Positions 24,548-33,351 of a DNA stretch of 64,000 nt are shown piece by piece. This DNA is from Haloarcula salina. Its GTDB lineage: Archaea; Halobacteriota; Halobacteria; Halobacteriales; Haloarculaceae. A model generated the notes under the pieces. The model made no database searches, had not been told where the DNA came from, and saw nothing but the letters and a program-made list of their open reading frames with translations. The DNA is taken from contig NZ_WRXL01000005.1 in NCBI RefSeq assembly GCF_010119195.1, positions 1 through 64,000 on the forward strand, read 5' to 3'. The stretch's first letter is position 1, and every line of letters starts with the position of its first letter. A program made the position numbers and the translations under genes.

Positions 24548-25405
24548 TCACCACTCGACGTACGTGATATACTCCTCGCCTTCGTACGCTATCAGCCACG
24601 TCCCGTAGAAATCGTCCTCTCGGATCCCCTCGTGGCCGCGGATGCGTTCGACGACCGAGCGGAAGGCGTCGTCGTCTTCGTAGTACCCGCTCTCGATGCC
24701 TTCCTGGACGACCGTTCGCTCGGCTTCCGAGAGCCCTGTGAGTTCGAACAGGTATCGGGCCCGGACCTGGTCGGCGAACGCCTCGGCGTCGGGCGCGATT
24801 TCCGTCACCTCGTATCGGTACTCGGCCTCGGACGCGGTCCGAGAATTGACCGCCACCCGGTATCGCTCCCCGTCGTGGACGATGACGTCGTACTGGCGCT
24901 CCGGGACGAACACCGAGCCGTTGCCCACCTCCTCGGCGGTGCCGTACCCGATACCCACGTCGTAGCCGTCCTGGCCGGTCGGATGGTCCTCCGAGACGAC
25001 CGGGTCGAGCTGTCGGCGGTCGACCGCGGGGAGGTCGTCGTACCTGATTTCGCCCACGTCCGGCGTGGTGTCCTCCGGGTCGAAGTCGATGAGGACTTCG
25101 TAGACCGTCACCTCGCTGCTCGCGACTCGCGTCTCCGAGACGTCGTAGAAGGTGTCGTTGACTCGGACGGTGCTGCTCCGGTCGAACAGATCGTACCGCC
25201 CTCGTCGCGTCGCAGTCCCGTTGTCGCGGGCCGACGTGACGACCGCGTACTCTTCGGAGTCGGACTCGGCGCTCATCGCGACCTCGTCGGCGATGTCAGC
25301 CGACGTGGCGGTTCGCATGTCGAGCACGACCGGTGGGTGACCACAGCCGGCGAGCGCGACCGAGAGGAGGGCTGTTCCACTCGCGAGGAACTGGCGGCGT
25401 CGCAT
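24548..25405 (-). CDS. Haloarchaeal lipoprotein of unknown function
   Basis: I start at ATG 25405 (285 aa), where MRRRQFLASG gives a signal peptide and LAGC a lipobox; the open frame upstream is Arg-rich and lacks support. The mature part contains several short beta-rich units (RYDLFDRSSTVRVND, VPERQYDVIVHDGERYRV) and a helical segment near LSEAERTVVQEGIESGYYED, ending in GEEYITYVEW. No enzymatic motif is visible. It is probably anchored on the outer face of the membrane. Confidence 0.7.
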   Translation of the reverse strand: MRRRQFLASGTALLSVALAGCGHPPVVLDMRTATSADIADEVAMSAESDSEEYAVVTSARDNGTATRRGRYDLFDRSSTVRVNDTFYDVSETRVASSEVTVYEVLIDFDPEDTTPDVGEIRYDDLPAVDRRQLDPVVSEDHPTGQDGYDVGIGYGTAEEVGNGSVFVPERQYDVIVHDGERYRVAVNSRTASEAEYRYEVTEIAPDAEAFADQVRARYLFELTGLSEAERTVVQEGIESGYYEDDDAFRSVVERIRGHEGIREDDFYGTWLIAYEGEEYITYVEW

Positions 25406-25485
25406 ATCCGTGTCAACAGGCAACCGGGGCGAAAGCTTTCTGGTCGTCGCTGTCCCGGTTCCATCGACAGCGACCTCCGGCCGCC

Positions 25486-25581
25486 TCAGGGGAGATACGT
25501 CGCGAGGAAGTTCACGATTCGATCCAGCCACGGGTTGATCCGGTCGTCCTCGGAGTCGCCGTCCGACGAACTGTCGCTCAT
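25486..25581 (-). CDS. Possible 31-residue small acidic protein
   Basis: A short frame from ATG 25581 to TGA 25486 encodes a Ser/Asp-rich start (MSDSSSDGDSEDD) and then RINPWLDRIVNFLATYLP, an amphipathic or weakly hydrophobic helix with Trp and Leu. The composition matches halophilic coding sequence and the codons use G or C at most third positions. The frame fills the gap between the lipoprotein and alcohol dehydrogenase genes on the same strand. Function unknown. Confidence 0.4.
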   Translation of the reverse strand: MSDSSSDGDSEDDRINPWLDRIVNFLATYLP

Positions 25582-25635
25582 ATATCTCGTTTCGAGAGCG
25601 TCGGTCATTACCATTCTGCTCAGACGGACCCGGGA

Positions 25636-26652
25636 CTACGGTTCGAGCACCGCACGGAAGCGGGCGTCGTTGTTCATCATCCGCTGGTAGGCCGTCTCCA
25701 CCTCGTCCAGCCCGTACGTCTCGATTTCCGGCGTGATGTCCCGAAGCGAACTGAACGAGAGCGTCTCCTCGGAGTCGAGCGCGTGGCCCGACGCCCACCC
25801 CTCGACGCCGCCGCGGGTGCCCACGAGCTGTGCCGCGCTCACTTCGATCGGCTCGCCCGGGACGCCGACCACGACGACGGAGCCGTCGGCTCCGATCCCG
25901 TCCACGATCGAACTGATGGCGGCGCTCGACGGAGCCGTGGCGAGGACGACGTCGGCTCCGCCGAGGTCCCTGAGGCGCTCGGCCGGGTCTGTCTCCGACG
26001 CGTCGACGAAGTGGTCCGCCCCCAACTCCGTCGCGAGCGCTTCCTTTTCCGACGTTCGAGAGATGGCGACGGTCTCGAATCCAGCGGCGTGCGCGTACTG
26101 CACGCCGAGGTGTCCCAGACCGCCGACGCCCTGAACGGCCACGAGGTCACCGGCCCGAGCGTCGCTGTTTCGTAGCGCGTTGTAGGTCGTCACGCCGGCA
26201 CAGAGGAGCGGAGCGGCCGCCGCCGCGTCCAGTGAGTCCGGCATCGCGGCCAGCGCCTCGGCGGGTGCCGTCATGTACTCGGCGTAGCCGCCGTCGAAGG
26301 TCAGCCCCGTGATCTCGTCGTTCTCGCACTGGCGGAAGTCCCCTCGTCGACACGGTTCGCAGGTGAAGCAGTGACCGCCGTGCCACCCGACGCCGACCCG
26401 GTCGCCGACCGACCACTCGGTGACCGCCTCACCGACGGCGTCTACGTGACCAGCGACCTCGTGGCCGGGGACCCGCGGGTACGTGACCGCGGGGTTCGTC
26501 CCCGCCTTCACCTGTTCGTCGCTGTGACAGATACCACAGGCGTCGACGGCGACTCGGACGGCGTTCGGCCCCGGTTCGGGAACGTCGCGTTCGACGAGCT
26601 CGAAGTCGGCACCCGGTTCGGAAACGACCGCCGTTCGCATCGTATCGGACAT
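25636..26652 (-). CDS. Zinc-dependent alcohol dehydrogenase
   Basis: The 338-residue medium-chain dehydrogenase has catalytic zinc ligands in CGICHSD and VPGHEVAG, the structural zinc cluster CFTCEPCRRGDFRQC, and the NAD(P) motif VQGVGGLGHLG. These features match the cinnamyl/AdhP-like branch that reduces aldehydes or oxidises primary alcohols. It is divergent from an aldo/keto reductase gene 144 bases away, so the two may share regulation of carbonyl detoxification. Confidence 0.9.
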   Translation of the reverse strand: MSDTMRTAVVSEPGADFELVERDVPEPGPNAVRVAVDACGICHSDEQVKAGTNPAVTYPRVPGHEVAGHVDAVGEAVTEWSVGDRVGVGWHGGHCFTCEPCRRGDFRQCENDEITGLTFDGGYAEYMTAPAEALAAMPDSLDAAAAAPLLCAGVTTYNALRNSDARAGDLVAVQGVGGLGHLGVQYAHAAGFETVAISRTSEKEALATELGADHFVDASETDPAERLRDLGGADVVLATAPSSAAISSIVDGIGADGSVVVVGVPGEPIEVSAAQLVGTRGGVEGWASGHALDSEETLSFSSLRDITPEIETYGLDEVETAYQRMMNNDARFRAVLEP

Positions 26653-26796
26653 ATCCGGGCTACCGGCGCAGTCCTGATAAGCGGCCGGGCCGTGTCGTCC
26701 GCCGGTGTCCGTCGACCGACGACGGCCGACTCCGCCGTGTGTCGCCGAATCGCACGCACCACTGCCTTTTTGAAGCGAAAGCGCCGAGGCACGACG

Positions 26797-27636
26797 ATGA
26801 CACCACAGGACCAGTTCCCGGTGAGCGCTCCGCTGGCCGACGGGATGCCGATGCTCGGCCTCGGGACGTGGCAGAACGACGACCCGGAGACGTGCGTAGA
26901 GAGCGTCGATACGGCTCTAGAGATGGGCTACCGCCACGTCGACACCGCACAGGCCTACGGCAACGAGGAGGCAGTCGGTGACGGCATCGCCGCGGCTGAG
27001 GTGCCGCGGGAGGACGTCTTCCTGGCCACGAAGGTCTGGAAGTCGAATCTCGCGCGCGAGGACGTGATCGAGACCGCTGAAGAAAGCCTCGACAAACTCG
27101 GCGTCGACGCCGTGGACGTGCTGTACGTCCACTGGCCCGCGGGCACGTACGACCCCGCGGAGACGCTCGCCGCGTTCGACGACCTCTACGACCGGGGAAA
27201 GATCCACAACGTCGGCGTCTCGAACTTCGAACCCGATCGCGTCGAGGAGGCGATGGACTACCTCGACGCCCCGCTGTTCGCCAATCAGGTCGAGATGCAC
27301 CCGTTCCTGCCCCAGACGGAACTGCGCGCCCACGCGGAGGAACACGGTTACAAACTGGTCGCGTACTCGCCGCTGGCGCGCGGCGGCGTCTTCGACAGCG
27401 ACGTGCTGACCGACATCGCGGCCGATCACGACGCCAGCGCCGCGCAGGTCAGTCTGGCGTGGCTCCGCGAGAAGGGCGTCACTGCGATCCCGAAAGCGAC
27501 CGGCCGGGGTCACCTCTCCGACAATTTCGACAGCCTCGATCTGACGCTCTCGGACGCCGAAATCGACCGTATCGACGGAATCGATCGAACGAACCGGACG
27601 ATCAACCCCGGGTTCGGCCCCGACGCCTGGAACTGA
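26797..27636 (+). CDS. Aldo/keto reductase
   Basis: The start at ATG 26797 (279 aa) follows a TATA-like CTTTTTGAA by about 27 bases. The catalytic tetrad is visible: Asp and Tyr in HVDTAQAYGNE, Lys in LATKVWK, and His in LYVHWPAGT. VAYSPLARGG and IPKATGRGHLSDN are typical NADPH-binding segments. It reduces aldehydes or ketones in the cytosol. It is divergent from the zinc alcohol dehydrogenase. Confidence 0.9.
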   Translation: MTPQDQFPVSAPLADGMPMLGLGTWQNDDPETCVESVDTALEMGYRHVDTAQAYGNEEAVGDGIAAAEVPREDVFLATKVWKSNLAREDVIETAEESLDKLGVDAVDVLYVHWPAGTYDPAETLAAFDDLYDRGKIHNVGVSNFEPDRVEEAMDYLDAPLFANQVEMHPFLPQTELRAHAEEHGYKLVAYSPLARGGVFDSDVLTDIAADHDASAAQVSLAWLREKGVTAIPKATGRGHLSDNFDSLDLTLSDAEIDRIDGIDRTNRTINPGFGPDAWN

Positions 27637-27666
27637 CTCGGTCTGCCGACGGCCGGCTTCCGGTCG

Positions 27667-29082
27667 CTATTCGGGGAGCCGGTCGCCCGGCGTCTGGAAC
27701 TCCATCGTCACGACGTTCCCTCGCGGGTCGTTCTCGCCGAAACGGAGCGTGCCGCCCGAGCGCTTCACGATCCAGTGCACCAGCCACAGCCCGAGACCGG
27801 TCGAGTGGGACGTCGGTCCGAACGCGCTGTCGGTCTCGAGTGCCGCCCGTTCGTTCTGTGGGATTCGTGGCCCGGTGTCGAGGACGTGAATCTCGACCGA
27901 GGCCTCGTCCGTATCGACGGCGACCTCGACCGTCGGCTCCGTGCTCTCGCTGTGCTCGATGGCGTTTTCGACGAGTTCGCGGATGGCGTTCTGAAGCGTA
28001 GAGAGTGCCAGAGCGGTCGCTTCTGCCGGCAGGTTCCGCGAAATCGTGGCGGCGGGAAACGCCCGCTCGACGTCCCGCAGTACCGAGTCGAGGACCGACA
28101 CGACGTCGACCGCCTCTAGCTGATCGCGTTCCGTGAGCACGTTGACGATGTGGTGATGATCGTCGAACAGGGAGAGGAGCCTCTCAGAGGCCGATTCGAT
28201 GCGGTCGAGGTGGGCGTCCGATTCGACGCCGTCCCGCCGAAGTATCTCGGCCTGTCCGCGGATGACCGTCACCTGATTGCGGAGGTGGTGCTGGAGTAGC
28301 CGGTCCACGGCGTGGAGGTGCTGATCGCGGGCGTTGCGGTCCGACACGTCGCGACCGATGCCGACGACGCCGATCACGTCGCCGTCTCGGGACAGGCGCC
28401 GCTTGCGAAATTCGTACGGAATCGTAGTCCCCCGCTTCGTTACCACCGTGGCTTCGAGAGTGTCGGTTCCCGCCGCGAACGCGGTCGCGATCGACTCCGA
28501 GACCCGATCGACATCCGCCTGGACGAAGAAGTCTTCGAGAGCCATGTCCCGAACCTCGGAGTCGGTGTAGCCGGATCGCTCGAGGAGCGTCTCGTTCCAC
28601 CGCACGAGGTCACCGGCGGAGTCGAGCACGTAGAAGGCGTCCTGTAACGTGTTGATGGCGTCTTCGATGAACTCGCGTTCGGCTTCGAGCGCCGCCTGCA
28701 CGGATTTCAGTTGCGTGACGTCGATGATCACCGCCTGGCCGATGTCCGTGCCCCGGTACGTTCCGGGTGCGGTGGACACCCGTATCGTGCGCGTCTCGCC
28801 GTCCGGTGGGCGTAACTGCATCTCGGTCGGTCCGGTCGCGATTTTGTTCTCGACCACCTCGGCGAGCTCTCGTTTCGCCGTCTCGTGGTCGTCGGTGTCG
28901 ATGAACTCGAAAATCGAGCGACCGATCAGTTGGTCTCTCGATGGGAGACCGAGGAGGTCCAGAACCGCGTCGTTTCCCCAGATGATGTCGCCGGATGCGT
29001 CGAAGAGATTGATCGGTGCGGGTGACGTTTCGATCAACTGCCGATACCGATTTTCACTCTCTCCTTCTCCCGGTTCATCCAT
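27667..29082 (-). CDS. PAS-domain sensor histidine kinase
   Basis: The start at ATG 29082 gives 471 residues with no membrane span. Two PAS domains (about 12-120 and 135-250) precede the histidine region LLQHHLRNQVTVIRGQAEIL, in which the first His of HHLRN is the likely phosphorylation site, and an HATPase domain (N-box LVENAIEHS, DTGPRIP, TGLGLWLVHWIVKRSGG). It senses a cytoplasmic cue through PAS. No response regulator is adjacent. It ends 30 bases from the convergent aldo/keto reductase gene. Confidence 0.88.
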   Translation of the reverse strand: MDEPGEGESENRYRQLIETSPAPINLFDASGDIIWGNDAVLDLLGLPSRDQLIGRSIFEFIDTDDHETAKRELAEVVENKIATGPTEMQLRPPDGETRTIRVSTAPGTYRGTDIGQAVIIDVTQLKSVQAALEAEREFIEDAINTLQDAFYVLDSAGDLVRWNETLLERSGYTDSEVRDMALEDFFVQADVDRVSESIATAFAAGTDTLEATVVTKRGTTIPYEFRKRRLSRDGDVIGVVGIGRDVSDRNARDQHLHAVDRLLQHHLRNQVTVIRGQAEILRRDGVESDAHLDRIESASERLLSLFDDHHHIVNVLTERDQLEAVDVVSVLDSVLRDVERAFPAATISRNLPAEATALALSTLQNAIRELVENAIEHSESTEPTVEVAVDTDEASVEIHVLDTGPRIPQNERAALETDSAFGPTSHSTGLGLWLVHWIVKRSGGTLRFGENDPRGNVVTMEFQTPGDRLPE

Positions 29083-29556
29083 AGGTGCGTAGCTTACGGA
29101 GCGCTCATCTGATCTATCGATACCAACCCTCGAACGGCAGTACATTGCATGCAGTCATATAACACAATTATAGTGGCCACATGTAAGGGTTTGTGCAACT
29201 CGAGCGGTGGACGGGAGACGCCACAGCAGGGGCCGCTCCCACGCCCGCTGTCGACCACGCGGCGTGAGTCGACGGCGCGTGACAGGTATCGGAAATCTGT
29301 GATCGAATTCAGTACGTAGATCCGTCAGGGAACAGTTTTGGGAGGATGTGTCCTCCCATTTCCGACATCTATATTTATAGTCTGCTTTCTCTAATCATAC
29401 TTTGCCATATTAGAGGTAAAAACAGGGTAGTAATTTATATTATGACTTATTTGATTCCGACAGCGGCATATCTGTGCCCAGACGTTGCGTAGTGACGCGT
29501 CTCCAGCCGTCCAGTCACTGTTCACACCTGTGTAATGGGACGGGGTGGGGCGCGGG
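29083..29556. other. Intergenic region with one hairpin-like repeat
   Basis: The stretch lies between two leftward genes. It carries the promoter of the kinase (AT-rich about 29150-29180), a GC-rich part without a frame, the inverted repeat at 29339-29358, and an AT-rich section to about 29455. No gene was recognised. Confidence 0.55.
29339..29358. repeat. Perfect inverted repeat, TGGGAGGA ... TCCTCCCA
   Basis: Arms of eight bases flank a TGTG loop. On the plus strand it is followed by TTTCC, on the minus strand by AAAACTG. It lies about 200 bases beyond the stop of the leftward M24-like gene. It could fold in RNA as a short stable hairpin or be a protein site. No partner is evident. Confidence 0.35.
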
Positions 29557-30891
29557 CTACGAGTTCTTGTAGAGGATATCGGGACGTGACACGGTCGTAT
29601 CGGACACGTACGACTCGGCGTCGAGCATCGGCCACTCGCCCGTCACGGTGAGTGGTTCGATGTCGTCGGCAGTCACGAGAACGGTTCCCTCGCTCTTCGC
29701 TCCCTGTACGGTCGGGTTCCACGCGTACGCCATCGGCGCGGTGACCTTCGTTTCGAGTTCCGGTTTCGCGACCCACTCCCTGCTCGCGTACCCGGCCGCA
29801 CCACCCTGATGATGGGCCTGCCACTCGTCCGGGAGCCCCGCTTGCTCGTAGGCGTCCCGAATCGCTTCGAAGACATCGCCGGCCGTGTCGTCCGACTGGG
29901 CGGCCGTCTGCGTCGCACCCAGCGCGGTCGCGTCGACGCGCGTCGCGATTCGGTGTCGGTCTTCGAGCCACTCCGGCGGGTCGAACGCGACCGTCCGCGT
30001 GCAGCTGGCGTACTCGCCGAGGCGTCGACCGACGACGGACACGACGACGTAGTCGCCGAGTTCGATGTCGCGGGGGACCGGGTGACGGTATTTCTGGGCC
30101 CGCTCCCCGCCCGCCACGAGGACGACCGGATGGTCGATGCCGTACTCGTCGAGCGCACAGCCGAGCGCATTGGCGACCTGTTGCTCGGTGTCGCCGGATT
30201 CGGCGTTTCGCATGACTCCCTCGACCGCGGCGGCCGTCTGACTGCTCAGCGTCCGGTATCGATCGATGTCCTCCTGCGTGAGCGGCCGTCGAAGCGCGCT
30301 CGCACTCACGGACTCCAGTCCCGGGACGTCGAAGTCGGCGGCCGCGGGCGTCGGCGAGTGCACGGCAACGGCCTCGCCGAGGGAGGTCGCGTACCACGGG
30401 AACGTCTCGATGGTCACGTCGGGGAGCGACGAAGATCCGTCCGACGATGATTCCTCGTCATCCGGCGACTCTCCGTCTGTCTCCGTCGCCTCGTTCTCCG
30501 CGGACTCCCCGCCTGAGCCTTGGTTCTCGAAGTGTTCGTCGCGGACCAGGGCCCGCTCGTCGTTGTCGACGACGATGGTGAGATCGGAGCCGTCGTAGCC
30601 GACGACGGCGACGCCTGTGGACGAACTCCGGTCGATGACGTTGCTGCGGCCCAGCAGCCACGCGTACGTGTCGGAGTCCGCGAACCACACCGCTTCGAGG
30701 TCGTTCTCGTCGAGATACGCGTCCAGTCGGTCGATTTTCGCGTGACGGGACTGTGAACTGTTCTGGGCCGCATCTGCCGCTTCGTCCTGTGTTGCACCGA
30801 CCGCGCTGCTCAGCGCGGGAATCGTTACGGCACCGCTTGCCATTTTGAGGTAGGTTCGCCTGTCGATGTCGAGCGGCTCATGTGGTGTCAT
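29557..30891 (-). CDS. M24 (creatinase/Xaa-Pro peptidase-like) protein with lost metal ligands
   Basis: The start at 30891 gives 444 residues with a twin-arginine motif (IDRRTYLKMASG) and no lipobox, so it is probably exported. The N-terminal creatinase-type domain (LDAYLDENDLEAVWFAD) contains an acidic Ser/Glu insertion at about 115-150. In the pita-bread domain the usual Asp ligands are replaced: VVVSVVGRRLGEYASCTRT has Ser and Cys where active enzymes have Asp, and the last glutamate motifs are not clear. AHHQGGAAGY keeps a His. It is therefore likely a non-catalytic binding protein or has altered chemistry. Confidence 0.72.
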   Translation of the reverse strand: MTPHEPLDIDRRTYLKMASGAVTIPALSSAVGATQDEAADAAQNSSQSRHAKIDRLDAYLDENDLEAVWFADSDTYAWLLGRSNVIDRSSSTGVAVVGYDGSDLTIVVDNDERALVRDEHFENQGSGGESAENEATETDGESPDDEESSSDGSSSLPDVTIETFPWYATSLGEAVAVHSPTPAAADFDVPGLESVSASALRRPLTQEDIDRYRTLSSQTAAAVEGVMRNAESGDTEQQVANALGCALDEYGIDHPVVLVAGGERAQKYRHPVPRDIELGDYVVVSVVGRRLGEYASCTRTVAFDPPEWLEDRHRIATRVDATALGATQTAAQSDDTAGDVFEAIRDAYEQAGLPDEWQAHHQGGAAGYASREWVAKPELETKVTAPMAYAWNPTVQGAKSEGTVLVTADDIEPLTVTGEWPMLDAESYVSDTTVSRPDILYKNS

Positions 30892-31052
30892 CTCATAACA
30901 CACTCCATGTCAGCGAGATGCCGCCTATCACATAAACATTCCGATAATGTATCCCAGTAGACAGCAATTCACTTTCGATCCCACTTCCCGACAATCCGGC
31001 ATGTAAAATCATGCTATATCTATTTACGTAGTTAGTCACTGGTATGATTCGT

Positions 31053-32615
31053 ATGGCAGACGATGACAGCGGTGTCGATAGGCGTAGCGTTCTGAAAACG
31101 ATCGGCGTCGGCGCACTCGGGACGGCCGGCGGGGTCGCGTCGAGCGGGTCCGCCTCTGGGAGCACCGACGGTTCGACACACTACCACAACGAACTATACG
31201 GACCGCACTTCCCTGACCCGACGATCCATCGAGACGATAGCGGAACGTGGTGGGCGTACGGAACGAACATGAACCGGGACGACGGCTCGAACGACTCAGC
31301 GGAACGCCTCGTCCCGATTCTTCGGTCCGACAATCTCCACGAGTGGACCTACGTCGGCGAGGCGTTCGGCTCGCGTCCCGGGTGGACCTACGGGTCGATC
31401 TGGGCACCGGACATCCACTACTACGACGGCGAGTGGGTGATGTTCTACTCGCTCTCGCCCCGGCCGTGGGAGAGCGGGGAGTTCGGAATCGGCCTCGCGA
31501 AGTCGGACACGCCCGACGGCCCCTTCACGGACTACGGACAGATCATCGGGGACACCGACCACGCCGGCGGCGGGACCATCGACGGGTACTTCGTCGAGTA
31601 CGACGGCACGCCCTACCTGTTCTGGGGGAGCTTCCAGGGCATCTACGTGATGGAACTCACCGCCGACCTACAGGACTGGCGGTCGGGCACGCTCCAGCAG
31701 GTCGCGGGCGACGCTTACGAGGGGAGCACGGTCTTCTCCCGGAACGGCTACTGGTACCTGTTCGTCGCCACCGGCACGTGCTGTGGCGGCTACAGTAGCA
31801 CGTACGAGGTAGAGGTCGGGCGCTCGACGGACTTCTTCGGTCCATACACCGATCCCTCGGGTACGGACATGCTGAACTACGACAGCGACAACGCCGGCAT
31901 CGCCCAGCTCACCGCCAACGACCGCTTCGTCGCGCCCGCCCACGGAGACATCACCACCGACGACAACGGCAAAGACTGGTTCGTCTACCACGCCTACGAT
32001 GCCAACGCTCAGGAGTACGTCGACGGCGTCCCCGCGCGGAAGTTCTTCGTCGACCGCGTCGAGTGGACCGACGACGACTGGCCCATCATCGGGGGCGACA
32101 AGACGCCGAGCCTCCAGTCCGTCGAACCGAACACGACCGACACCGGCATCCTGGCGGACGGGATCTACGAGATCGAGAACGTCAACAGCGGCAAGCTCTT
32201 GGAGGTCGCAGACGCCGGCACGAGCGACGGCGACAACGTCCGGCAGTGGAACGCGAACGACTGCACCTGCCAGCGGTGGTGGGTGGAGTACATCGGCGGC
32301 GGCGAGTACCGCATCTTCAATCAGAACAGCACCCGTGCGCTCGACGTGCCCGACGGCTCGACGGCGGATGGCGCGAGCCTCCAGCAGTGGGCGTGGTGGA
32401 CCGGCGGGCCCCAGAAGTGGGACATCGTCGAGAACGGCGACGGGACGTACCGAATCAGAAACGTCGCCAGCGGAAAGGTGGCCGACGTGAACAACGCGTC
32501 GACGGCCGACGGCGCGGACGTGATCCAGTGGTCCTGGAACGGCGGGGACAATCAGAAGTGGAACTTCAACTTCGTCGAGACCGTCCAGCCGACTGACGAC
32601 GGCCGCCCTTGGTAG
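31053..32615 (+). CDS. Secreted GH43-like glycosidase with C-terminal ricin-type lectin domain
   Basis: From ATG 31053 the protein has 520 residues (an ATG three codons upstream is also possible). A Tat motif (DRRSVLKTIG) leads to export. The five-bladed propeller (about 45-350) has the GH43 acids in HFPDPTIHR, IWAPDIHYYDGEW and YEGSTVFSRNG. After a short linker, about 370-510 is a RICIN/CBM13 domain with three QxW repeats (RQWNAND, QQWAWWTGG, IQWSWNGG). Arabinan- or xylan-derived oligosaccharides are the likely targets. It is divergent from the M24-like gene; a small dyad GCATG ... CATGC (31001-31016) lies in the shared promoter region. Confidence 0.85.
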   Translation: MADDDSGVDRRSVLKTIGVGALGTAGGVASSGSASGSTDGSTHYHNELYGPHFPDPTIHRDDSGTWWAYGTNMNRDDGSNDSAERLVPILRSDNLHEWTYVGEAFGSRPGWTYGSIWAPDIHYYDGEWVMFYSLSPRPWESGEFGIGLAKSDTPDGPFTDYGQIIGDTDHAGGGTIDGYFVEYDGTPYLFWGSFQGIYVMELTADLQDWRSGTLQQVAGDAYEGSTVFSRNGYWYLFVATGTCCGGYSSTYEVEVGRSTDFFGPYTDPSGTDMLNYDSDNAGIAQLTANDRFVAPAHGDITTDDNGKDWFVYHAYDANAQEYVDGVPARKFFVDRVEWTDDDWPIIGGDKTPSLQSVEPNTTDTGILADGIYEIENVNSGKLLEVADAGTSDGDNVRQWNANDCTCQRWWVEYIGGGEYRIFNQNSTRALDVPDGSTADGASLQQWAWWTGGPQKWDIVENGDGTYRIRNVASGKVADVNNASTADGADVIQWSWNGGDNQKWNFNFVETVQPTDDGRPW

Positions 32616-33351
32616 TCCGACGGCAGAGTACCGGTTGTACAGATCGGTTCGGTCGTGACGCCCACCGGACGGGGCCACACTCCCCGAACCGAATCCTCGA
32701 TCGATTCAGTCTACCTGAACGGAAGAGTAGTAGATTCGCGACAGCGGACTGTCGGGTATCCCTCGCGAATACCACCGGCCGATACCGCGGTCGCCAGCCC
32801 TCGATCAGTTCGGAATCCAGTGCCGCCCGGCCCTCACGTCCACCAATCAGGATTGTCGAACGACGAGTATCGAACGATAGCGGTCGGTGATCGACGAATG
32901 TGGGGTTTGTAGCCACAGCGAGGGCGAGAAAGTGGTGAAGGATCTGTCTGATTAGCGAGATTTTTCGAATGTCGTGGTACTTGCTAGCTTTCAACAATAT
33001 GAGAATTAGCAATGCACGATAGGGTCGGAGTTCACAGCGGACGGTCGTCGCGACGACACGGCGAACCTGACCGTGACTCGCTCGAACCACATACGTAATT
33101 GACCATTCAGGACGAGCGCTCGCCATCACCCGGTCATTCGTCGAGAATAACAGAAGTACAGTCGTTATCTACGTCGAAAGCAGTCGACGGCTCGCACAGA
33201 GCAGTCCAGACGAAACCGCACCTCGGCGTTCTGGACGCGTTCGACACTGGTGAATCCGCCTCTCAGCAACCCGAAGGCGACAGTGGCGGCGACGGGCCGG
33301 CAAACGAGTCCCGAATCGTCGGCACCTCGCGAACGAGGAACTCCCATTCGG
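32616..33351. other. Intergenic region without a recognised gene
   Basis: The gap lies between the convergent GH43 and SMP-30 genes. Several frames are open but none has a plausible start, halophilic acidic composition and sustained codon bias together. An AT-rich patch is centred at about 32940-33010. It may be decayed sequence; no remnant could be identified. Confidence 0.5.

Noticed and set aside
32616-33351. Several open frames in the gap after the GH43 gene.
   Set aside because: None has a promoter-like start with halophilic composition and recognisable family text.
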